DNA of 33,356 nt from Opitutaceae bacterium (GTDB lineage Bacteria; Verrucomicrobiota; Verrucomicrobiia; Opitutales; Opitutaceae): the NCBI GenBank assembly GCA_947474995.1, contig CANJNJ010000049.1, positions 1 through 33,356 on the forward strand. The letters run 5' to 3'. Positions within the stretch are counted from its first letter, which is position 1. Each line of letters begins with the position of its first letter. Shown piece by piece: positions 9,816 to 16,637 of the stretch. Made by a program: the position numbers and the translations under genes. The notes under the pieces are model-generated. The model was not told the DNA's origin and did not search any database. It saw only the letters and a program-made list of their open reading frames with translations.

Positions 9816-11174
9816 ATGAAAATTTGCTGTATTGGCGCTGGTTACGTGGGGGGACCCACGATGGCGATGATTGCGTTGAAGGCCCCGAATATCGAGGTGC
9901 GGGTTGTCGACATGAACGCGGCCCGCATTGCCGCCTGGAATTCTGACACGCTGCCGATCTATGAGCCTGGGCTCGATGACGTTGTCCGTCAAACCCGTGG
10001 CAAGAACCTGCATTTTTCGACCGACGTATCCAGTGCCATCAAGGTCGCCGACATCATCTTTGTTGCAGTCAATACGCCGACCAAGACCTACGGGGTGGGG
10101 GCAGGCCGGGCGGCAGACCTGCGGTTCATCGAGTCGGTGGCGCGGACGATCGCCGAACATGCCAACGGGCCGAAGATCATCGTGGAAAAATCGACGATCC
10201 CGGTTAAAACCGCCGAGACCATTAAGGACATCCTCGCGGCCAATGCGCGCGGCCATAAGTTTGAGGTGCTTTCCAACCCGGAGTTCCTGGCGGAGGGCAC
10301 CGCGGTGGCGGATTTGATTTCGCCGGATCGCGTGCTGATCGGAGGGGAACGCACGCCGGGGGGCGCGGCGGCGGTCAAGACGCTGGTCGAGGTCTATGCC
10401 CATTGGGTGCCGCGCGACCGGATCATCACGACCAATCTGTGGTCGTCGGAGCTCTCCAAGTTGGTGGCAAACGCGTTTCTGGCCCAGCGCATCTCGTCGA
10501 TCAATTCGATCTCGGCACTGTGCGAAGCGACCGGAGCTGACGTTGACGAGGTCGCCAACGCCATCGGCAAGGACTCGCGCATCGGACCGAAATTTTTAAA
10601 AGCATCGGTCGGTTTCGGTGGCTCCTGTTTTCAGAAGGACATCCTGAACCTCGTCTATCTTTGCGAGCATTTCGGGTTGCCCGAGGTGGCGACCTATTGG
10701 GAGGGCGTGGTCAAGATGAACGACTGGCAGAAGCACCGCTTTGCCGGCCGGATCGTGCGTTCGCTTTTCAATTCCGTGGCGGACAAGAAAATCGCGGTCC
10801 TGGGGTTCGCGTTCAAGAAGGACACCAACGACACCCGGGAGTCGGCGGCCATTTCCGTCTGCCGCGACCTGCTGGCCGAACAGGCCCGGGTGGCGGTTTA
10901 CGACCCGAAGGTGCCGGCGGACGAGATTCGGGCGGACGTGCTCGGCAAGGACGCCGATCCGGGGCGCCTGACCGTGGCCCGGACGGCCTACGAGGCCGCG
11001 GCTGGGGCGCATGCCCTTGCGATCGTCACCGAATGGGATGAGTTCAAGCAGCTCGATTATGCAAAAATCTTCACTGGCATGCAGCAGCCGGCCTTTATTT
11101 TTGACGGTCGCAACATCTTGGATTTGGCCAAATTGCGCGAAATTGGGTTCCGGGCTTCCGGCATCGGCCGGTGA
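9816..11174 (+). CDS. ugd: UDP-glucose 6-dehydrogenase (eukaryote-like type)
   Basis: Oxidises UDP-glucose to UDP-glucuronate with two NAD+, supplying precursors for capsule, exopolysaccharide or LPS sugars. The 452-residue protein has the Rossmann motif GAGYVGGP at residues 7-14, VNTPTK, EKSTIPV, the [11 protein letters not shown] segment, and the catalytic cysteine Cys271 in [10 protein letters not shown]. The C-terminal NAD/UDP domain has [13 protein letters not shown]. Several blocks ([38 protein letters not shown]) read almost like animal and plant UGDH rather than the shorter TuaD/RkpK-type bacterial enzymes. ATG 9816 is the start; no ribosome binding site is obvious. It follows the ftsH terminator and so probably has its own promoter in 9718-9815, which I could not pick out confidently. 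Confidence 0.95.
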   Translation: MKICCIGAGYVGGPTMAMIALKAPNIEVRVVDMNAARIAAWNSDTLPIYEPGLDDVVRQTRGKNLHFSTDVSSAIKVADIIFVAVNTPTKTYGVGAGRAADLRFIESVARTIAEHANGPKIIVEKSTIPVKTAETIKDILAANARGHKFEVLSNPEFLAEGTAVADLISPDRVLIGGERTPGGAAAVKTLVEVYAHWVPRDRIITTNLWSSELSKLVANAFLAQRISSINSISALCEATGADVDEVANAIGKDSRIGPKFLKASVGFGGSCFQKDILNLVYLCEHFGLPEVATYWEGVVKMNDWQKHRFAGRIVRSLFNSVADKKIAVLGFAFKKDTNDTRESAAISVCRDLLAEQARVAVYDPKVPADEIRADVLGKDADPGRLTVARTAYEAAAGAHALAIVTEWDEFKQLDYAKIFTGMQQPAFIFDGRNILDLAKLREIGFRASGIGR

Positions 11175-11302
11175 AATCCGCCTGACCCGGGAAAGATCGG
11201 GTTAAAGAGCTTCACTCTCTCGTTGACGGCGGGCGGATGGTCCCTGAACTTTGATGCAGCATTCCGTTTGCCGCGCCGTCCCAGACTGGCGTTCACCACT
11301 GC

Positions 11303-12556
11303 ATGAAACACCTTCGCCTTGCCCTTACCCTTTCGGTCCTAGCCTTTGGTTTGGCGCGTGCACAGGATGAAGAGCGGCAGCAGCCGCCGACTGAAATCCC
11401 CGACTTCAGCAATCTCGACGAGTTCATTTACGAGCCGAAGAGCATCCTGAACATTAGTCTTCGGCATCTGAGTTCGGCGAAGACGACCTTCTTTGGGCAT
11501 GGCTCGATTGCCTCGACCCTCGACGAACCCGGTCTCGCCACCGGGGTAAACCTGACGCGGCATTATCATGATGGCACCGTCGAAGGGGATCAACGTGTCG
11601 CCGGTCGGACGGATACCAGTGGCAACCCGCTCAAGGACTCCGCGAGTGGCGCGCAGATTTTTTATTCGGTTGCTCAGGATGGTCGGACGAACAAGTGGGC
11701 CTATTCGGATCCCCGGCAAATTACCGACAACGGTTATATCGTTTATCACACGTACACGGCCGATGTCATCGATGACACCCGCCGGGAAAAGGACACCACG
11801 TCAACGAACGGCTTGGATCTCTCCGTGGCTCACGACATGGGTAAACTCATTGGCTCGAAGATTACCTGGAACCTGATTGCGGGAATGTCCATCAACGACC
11901 TGTCCTCCGATCGAATGGATCCCGTGCGGGCCCGGGTCGCGGCTCAAAGTGATTATTTTTCCTTGTTCGGGGCGACGCCGCCCGCGCCGCCGTATTCCTC
12001 GCCGAGCACGGCAAACGTCAACTTGCTGACGGCCGCGGGCACACCGCTCACGACGGACGATGGCACCGCCCAGACGACGACGGCGGACACGACGATCCTG
12101 ATTTCGAACGAACCGGCGGCGCGGATTCTGTCGACGACGACGGATGGAACCAGCGTCCTCAATCGCTGGAAATTGAAAGGCGCGTTCTATACGTTTCGCG
12201 CGGGTCCCACGGTGAATTTGCCCCTCTTCTGGCGGTTGCATGCGAGCCTGAGTTTCGGTCCGGCGCTGGTTTATGCCGGCACCAGCTACATGGTGACGCA
12301 GGTTTTGCAGCCTGAGATCGGATCAGCGATCAGCGACACGGCGAGCAATGTCTCCTATAAATTGATCCCGGGCTATTTTGCTGATGCCGCGCTGGCCATC
12401 GATCTTTCGGAACGCACCGGTTTTTTTGCCGCGGCCGTCTATCAGTCCGCGGGCAACTACACGCAGAGCCTCGACAACAGTTCCGCGCACTATTCGACCA
12501 AGGTTGACCTCTCGAATATGAACGGCCTCCGGGCGGGAATGTCCTATCGGTTTTGA
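11303..12556 (+). CDS. Predicted secreted outer-membrane (beta-barrel-like) protein of unknown function
   Basis: A 417-residue protein that I do not recognise. It has a clear signal peptide (MKHLRLALTLSVLAFGLARA, cleavage probably after residue 20) and a polar, Gly/Ser/Thr/Asp-rich mature part with alternating hydrophobic residues typical of outer-membrane strands. It ends in GLRAGMSYRF, and a terminal aromatic residue after a short strand is the usual signal for barrel insertion by the BAM machinery. There are no cysteines for lipidation near the cleavage site. The N-terminal mature part includes an acidic, Pro-containing segment (residues 21-45) that could stay periplasmic. It lies 128 bp after ugd and before the MFS transporter. 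Family and cargo are unknown; barrel topology is inferred from sequence pattern only. Confidence 0.75.
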   Translation: MKHLRLALTLSVLAFGLARAQDEERQQPPTEIPDFSNLDEFIYEPKSILNISLRHLSSAKTTFFGHGSIASTLDEPGLATGVNLTRHYHDGTVEGDQRVAGRTDTSGNPLKDSASGAQIFYSVAQDGRTNKWAYSDPRQITDNGYIVYHTYTADVIDDTRREKDTTSTNGLDLSVAHDMGKLIGSKITWNLIAGMSINDLSSDRMDPVRARVAAQSDYFSLFGATPPAPPYSSPSTANVNLLTAAGTPLTTDDGTAQTTTADTTILISNEPAARILSTTTDGTSVLNRWKLKGAFYTFRAGPTVNLPLFWRLHASLSFGPALVYAGTSYMVTQVLQPEIGSAISDTASNVSYKLIPGYFADAALAIDLSERTGFFAAAVYQSAGNYTQSLDNSSAHYSTKVDLSNMNGLRAGMSYRF

Positions 12557-12577
12557 TCGGATTCACGGTCGACCCGA

Positions 12578-12607
12578 TTGACGGTCGAAGCTTGGTTTGA
12601 GGATAAA
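12578..12607 (+). promoter_or_regulatory. Possible sigma70-type promoter for the MFS gene
   Basis: TTGACG at 12578-12583 and GATAAA at 12602-12607 are separated by 18 bp, 74 bp before the proposed GTG start of the transporter. The match is fair (5/6 and 4/6 to the E. coli consensus) but rests on that foreign consensus. A direct repeat ACGGTCGA overlaps the -35 side (12565-12572 and 12581-12588). Confidence 0.3.
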
Positions 12608-12680
12608 CGCGCCGCGTCGCGTTTCGAACGGTACTTTCCGTCTTTCCAAGGCCCGCCGCTGCGGTTTCGCTGGCTACCGC

Positions 12681-13940
12681 GTGAACGAGAAGAAATCCCT
12701 CTGGCCGGTGACGTCGCTGGCGGTGCTGACGGGTCTGAACCTGCTCGACTACCTTGATCGCACGATTCTGGGCTCGGTGTTGCCGCCGTTGCGGGAGGAA
12801 CTTCATCTCAGCTACGAGCAGGCGGGCACAATCGGCACGGCTTTCATGCTGGGCTATTTCCTCACGTCGCCGATCTTCGGGTATCTTGGCGACCGGATGC
12901 CGCGGCGCTGGCTGATTGCGGCGGGCGTGTTGGTGTGGAGCTTTGGCACGCTGATGTCGGGCCACGCCAGTGCCTACGTTTCGCTGCTTTGCTTTCGGGT
13001 CCTGGTCGGTTTCGGCGAAGCCAGTTTTGGCACGATCAGCCCGGGCTGGATCGCCGATCTCTTTCCCCCGGGGCGGCGCAATAATGCGATTACGGTCTTT
13101 TATTTCGCGATCCCGGTTGGCTCCGCCATCGGCTACCTCTTCGGCGGCTGGATGGCCGTTCACTACGGCTGGCGCGCCGCGTTCCTGGGCGCCGGCTATC
13201 CGGGTCTCGTGCTGGCTGGCCCGCTTTTCTTTCTGCGCGAGCCGCCCCGCGGGGCGAGCGACGCAACACCCGCGGCGTCGGCCGATCTGCGACCAGCCGG
13301 CTGGCGGGTTTACGGGACGCTGCTGAAGTTTCCCCGCTACGTGGTCCTCGTCGCCGGGTACACCGCGCAGACCTTTGCCATGGGTGGTTTTCAGCTCTGG
13401 GCGCCGAGTTTTCTCGTCGAGGTGCACCACATGAAACTCGACACGGCGGCCTTCTTTTTCAGCGCGTCCCTCGCCGCGTCCGGCCTGGTGGCGACGCTGG
13501 CCGGCGGGTTCACCGCGACGCGCTGGCAAAGAAAAACGGGCGTCGGCTACGCGTGGATTTTGGCCCTCAGCGCGCTCACGACTGCGCCGATGGCGTTTCT
13601 GGCCTTTACCCTCACGAGTCTGACGGCGGCCAAGGTGGCGCTCGTGCTGACGATGTTCCTGATGTTTCTTTCCACCGGGCCCGTCAACACGCTGATCCTC
13701 GAGACCGTGCCGGCTTCCATGCGAGCCAGTTCCATGGCCGCATCGATTTTCACGATCCACCTGTTTGGCGACCTGTGGTCGCCGAAGGTGGTCGGACACC
13801 TCGCGGACCGTTGGGGCAACCTGCAGCGCGCGGTCGTTTGGACCCTGCCGGGCGCTCTGATTGTCGGCGCACTGCTTTGGACGTGCCTCGTCATCTGGAC
13901 CAAGCGGGATCTCAGCCGGACTCGTGCCGTTGAAAGTTGA
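12681..13940 (+). CDS. Major facilitator superfamily transporter, Spinster-like
   Basis: An inner-membrane protein of about 12 hydrophobic segments. The first helices carry NLLDYLDRTIL and the loop GYLGDRMPRR, the usual MFS motif A position. GFGEASFGTISPGWIADLF, FYFAIPVGSAIGYLFGG and FLREPPRGA closely follow the Spinster family (animal SPNS1/SPNS2, which move lysolipids and sphingosine-phosphate; bacterial homologues are known). The frame is open from a TTG at 12597, but the first 28 residues are Arg-rich and unlike an MFS N-terminus, so I use the GTG at 12681 (419 aa). The last codons and stop lie inside repeat copy A. The substrate is unknown; a lipid-like molecule is an inference from family. 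Confidence 0.85.
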   Translation: MNEKKSLWPVTSLAVLTGLNLLDYLDRTILGSVLPPLREELHLSYEQAGTIGTAFMLGYFLTSPIFGYLGDRMPRRWLIAAGVLVWSFGTLMSGHASAYVSLLCFRVLVGFGEASFGTISPGWIADLFPPGRRNNAITVFYFAIPVGSAIGYLFGGWMAVHYGWRAAFLGAGYPGLVLAGPLFFLREPPRGASDATPAASADLRPAGWRVYGTLLKFPRYVVLVAGYTAQTFAMGGFQLWAPSFLVEVHHMKLDTAAFFFSASLAASGLVATLAGGFTATRWQRKTGVGYAWILALSALTTAPMAFLAFTLTSLTAAKVALVLTMFLMFLSTGPVNTLILETVPASMRASSMAASIFTIHLFGDLWSPKVVGHLADRWGNLQRAVVWTLPGALIVGALLWTCLVIWTKRDLSRTRAVES

Positions 13941-14094
13941 GAGGGGAAAGTTGAAAGCGATGAACGCCGGGGCGAAATCGCTCCTTTTGGGCTGGGTTCG
14001 AGGCAAGCGGATCAGTGACCGCTTTTTCGCGGTCTACACCGCAGTTAATTTTTTGTCGGCTCTGGCTTTCAACTCTCAACTGAATTTTTCCGGC
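13929..14094. repeat. Dispersed inverted-repeat element, copy A
   Basis: Lies between the convergent MFS and ispH genes. The left end (13929-13957) reads GTTGAAAGTTGAGAG and then GGGAAAGTTGAAAGC. The right end (14065-14094) is its inverse in pattern, CTTTCAACTCTCAACTG, followed by TCCGGC. Between them is a separate 6-bp hairpin (GACCGC 14017-14022 with GCGGTC 14029-14034, loop TTTTTC). The MFS stop codon is contributed by the left end. Three further sites in this window carry the same end sequence. Confidence 0.7.
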
Positions 14095-14147
14095 TAAGAC
14101 GCGGAGGGAACTCTTTAGCGACCGCCGGAGAAAACTGACGGGGCGTC

Positions 14148-15935
14148 TCAGCGGGGCAGGTCCGGCACGCCGTGATCGTGAAGTACGTCGTCCACGCTTC
14201 GCAGCGAAGCGGGCGGGAAAAATGAATTCAGGCGGGTAATAACCTGCTGGATAATTCCGTCCGGGCAACTGGCGCCCCCGGTAATCAGGATCCGCTTCGG
14301 CGTACCCGCCACGGTGTTTCCTCGCGTTGGGACAGCGGGGAGATTCGACCAGAGCGGGCGGGATTCCGTGTGGCCGCTGCCTCCGCCGACATACAGGTAG
14401 TGCTCCACGGCCTGCGGCGAGGGAATGCTCGACTCCGACTGGATGAAGAACGCCTTAGGCCCGAGCTTCTGTTCGCACAGACGGAAAAGCTGGTAGGTGT
14501 TTGAAGAATTCTTGCCGCCAATGACCAGGGCGGCATCAAGCGGTTCGGCGAGCGCGCGGCTCAGGGCGTCCTGATTCACTTGGGTCGCGTAGCACAGGGT
14601 GTCGCGGCGGCTGCCGCCGCCCACGTGGGTGTCATCGCCAAACTTCGGCCGGTAGACGCCGCGCAGATATTCGATGATGGCGATGGTTTCGTTCATCAGG
14701 AGGGTCGTCTGATTGACGACAGCCACGCGTTCGAGATGACGCGCGACGTCAAACCCCGCCGTGTGTCGGCCGGCGAAAAGCTCGGTGAAGCGCTGTTGGC
14801 GCCGGGCGTCGGAGCTCGCGATTATTTCGCCGAGTTGGCGCGCTTCCTCGAGATTCCGCACGATGACGGCGGGAGCAAAGCGGCGGGTGTTGGAGAACGT
14901 CGCTTTTGTCTCCTCGTGTTCGTGCTTGCCGTGAATCACCACGGTGTAGCCTTCGCGACCATAGGCGCGGGCTGCCTTCCACACTTTTTCCACGAGCATG
15001 CAGGTGGCGTCGTATTGGTAGACGGGCAGTCCCTTGCGGACGAGGCGACGCTTGTCCTCATCCGTCGCGCCGAAGGCGGGAATAATGACGATATCGTCGG
15101 TGGTGAGCGTGTCCCACAGGAGTTCGTCCGGCGCGGCGGCAGCTCCCGCCGTCGGCGCACGCGCGACTCGGCCGGATGTGGTATATGGCACGCCTTTGTC
15201 CGTCTGGAGATAACGCAGGCCCCGCCGCAGCAGGTCCTCGTTGACAAAGGGATTGTGGATCAACTCGGAGAGCATGAACACCCGGCGGCCGGGATTTTCG
15301 GCCAGCGTCTCGTAGGCGCGCTCAATCGCATTCTTCACCCCGAGGCAGAAGCCGAAGTGGCTGGGGATGACGTAGCGGATGGCGCCAAAATCGAGCGTCA
15401 CCGGCGCGGTCGCAGTGCGCTCCTGCTGACGAGCGAGCGTCTTGATCGCGAGGCAAAGGCGGGACTGGTAAAGAGCGGCGGCTTCCCGGTCCTGCGCGTA
15501 GATGGCGGTGTTGCGCTCGAGCGCGGGTCGAAATTTGTAGATGAAATCGCTTTCGCCAAGATGAAGGTAGGGGATTTCAACGAGATGCGGATCGAGGGCC
15601 TCGAGGAGCGTGGCCAGGGAGGGAGCCAAGGTTGCTGGTTCGGCGGCGAGCTGATCGAGCGAATGGAAGTCAATTTCACCGTCCAGCGGTTGGCCCTCCA
15701 CTTGAACCAAGAAGACGTGGAACGAACGACCGGCGGCCGCGCTGACCAACGTCGCCACGGGCACAGTGTGGTGGCGAAACGCCGATTCCAACCGCGCCGT
15801 CGCCATCGCGAGATCGCTGCCGGTAAAGGCGAGACCGCGCTTGGAGCCCAGGGACCGCACGGCCAGCTGGTTGCTCGGATTGAAAGCCAGCACAGCAACG
15901 AGGGAAGAGGGGGCGGCGACGGCAGCCGAAGACAT
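14148..15935 (-). CDS. ispH: 4-hydroxy-3-methylbut-2-enyl diphosphate reductase with an unusual N-terminal extension
   Basis: IspH performs the last step of the MEP isoprenoid pathway, reducing HMBPP to IPP and DMAPP with a [4Fe-4S] cluster. The three cluster cysteines are present: Cys197 in HFGFCLGVKNAIERAY, Cys312 in YDATCMLV and Cys448 in DTLCYATQ. The substrate-binding HxE (H340, E342 in HGKHEHEETKA), GGKNSSNTYQL and ITGGASCPDGIIQ are also there. The whole is 595 residues against about 310-400 for usual IspH. Residues 1 to about 185 form an extra domain with no motif I recognise, and the core also carries a low-complexity insert near 250-270. The start is ATG at 15933-15935. A small ORF ends 75 bp upstream on the same strand. 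Confidence 0.92.
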   Translation of the reverse strand: MSSAAVAAPSSLVAVLAFNPSNQLAVRSLGSKRGLAFTGSDLAMATARLESAFRHHTVPVATLVSAAAGRSFHVFLVQVEGQPLDGEIDFHSLDQLAAEPATLAPSLATLLEALDPHLVEIPYLHLGESDFIYKFRPALERNTAIYAQDREAAALYQSRLCLAIKTLARQQERTATAPVTLDFGAIRYVIPSHFGFCLGVKNAIERAYETLAENPGRRVFMLSELIHNPFVNEDLLRRGLRYLQTDKGVPYTTSGRVARAPTAGAAAAPDELLWDTLTTDDIVIIPAFGATDEDKRRLVRKGLPVYQYDATCMLVEKVWKAARAYGREGYTVVIHGKHEHEETKATFSNTRRFAPAVIVRNLEEARQLGEIIASSDARRQQRFTELFAGRHTAGFDVARHLERVAVVNQTTLLMNETIAIIEYLRGVYRPKFGDDTHVGGGSRRDTLCYATQVNQDALSRALAEPLDAALVIGGKNSSNTYQLFRLCEQKLGPKAFFIQSESSIPSPQAVEHYLYVGGGSGHTESRPLWSNLPAVPTRGNTVAGTPKRILITGGASCPDGIIQQVITRLNSFFPPASLRSVDDVLHDHGVPDLPR

Positions 15936-16010
15936 GATGATCGAGACTGGCAGGGGTCCCGGTCGACGGCAAGGGCCGGGAAAACCGGTCCGGCCAAAAC
16001 CTGACCGGTG

Positions 16011-16151
16011 TCAGGCCTCGCCCGCTTCGTCGCTGTCGGCAAAGGGATTGCCGACGAATTCCGTCCCAAAGAAATCCTCGTCTTCGAGAACGCTCCTGAC
16101 CGCGGCGGTGACGGTGGCCCGGTCCGCGGGATTCAACTGCGGGAAATCCAT
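16011..16151 (-). CDS. Small acidic protein of unknown function (46 aa)
   Basis: A short frame with an ATG at 16149-16151 and a TGA at 16011-16013, reading MDFPQLNPADRATVTAAVRS and continuing into an acidic tail rich in Asp, Glu and Phe. An in-frame stop 20 codons before the ATG, with no other start between, makes this ATG the only option. It precedes ispH by 75 bp on the same strand. The balanced amino-acid composition and acidic tail look like a genuine small protein, but there is no family I can name and no strong ribosome binding site. The residues just upstream (reading GIAELRT) also look protein-like, so the gene may be a remnant of a longer one. Confidence 0.45.
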   Translation of the reverse strand: MDFPQLNPADRATVTAAVRSVLEDEDFFGTEFVGNPFADSDEAGEA

Positions 16152-16637
16152 CGTGCGCAGTTCGGCGATGCCGGCGCGGACCTGGGGGCGATCGCGGGTG
16201 CCGCGAGGAATTCATCCGCGCGGTTTGAAATGTCGTCGGTGATCGGACGAAGTCCTTCGGGCCATGGAGAAATGCTCGCCACGCCCAACGACTTTGCAAC
16301 TGCGCAAAGCGAAATGCCAAAGAGCGGGCTAGCAAGGCCTGTCATTCTGAGACAGGCCACGAAGAGCCCGAAAGGTGGACCGTGCGCTCCGCGCTCGGTC
16401 AGCGTTGGGCTCGATCTCACGTTCGATGGCCGCGCACGGAGTGCACGGCCCACCCGGTACGCCCTCGGTGGGTTACATCCTGACTTCTCCCCGAACGTCA
16501 TCAGAGCGTAGCGAAGAATCCAGTTGGACTTAGTCCACCTCTCTGCGGGTGCGAACCTGCAGCTGGATTCTTCGCTGGCGCTTACCACGACAATCAGAGG
16601 ACCTTTTTGGGGTCCCTTTTGGGGCAGCGGGCGAACG
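16152..16637. repeat. Gene-free spacer made of stacked inverted repeats (alaS to small-ORF interval)
   Basis: About 490 bases without a convincing gene. Four hairpin-forming units follow each other: GGCCTGTC/GACAGGCC (16336-16343 with 16351-16358, 7-base loop); GGCCGCGCAC/GTGCACGGCC (16428-16437 with 16441-16450, one mismatch, loop GGA); CCCACC/GGTGGG (16449-16454 with 16467-16472); and a 17-base arm at 16510-16526 paired with 16560-16576 (one mismatch) that includes AGCGAAGAATCCAG. The last contains a nested TGGAC/GTCCA hairpin. CCTTTTTGGGG and CCCTTTTGGGG stand in tandem at about 16600-16625. The ATTCTGAG and GCGAAGAATCC words resemble palindromic intergenic repeats seen in many bacterial genomes. 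Minus-strand frames through here are by-products of those repeats. Confidence 0.65.

Noticed and set aside
11223-11255. TTGACG as a -35 box before the predicted outer-membrane protein
   Set aside because: No acceptable -10 hexamer at 16-19 bp spacing.
12330-14006. 558-codon minus-strand ORF opposite the MFS gene
   Set aside because: Very Arg/Gln-rich with no hydrophobic core; the plus strand encodes an obvious 12-helix transporter.
14139-14160. Weak hairpin at the end of ispH as a minus-strand terminator
   Set aside because: The stem is only 6 bp with a bulge, overlaps the stop codon and has an interrupted T run.
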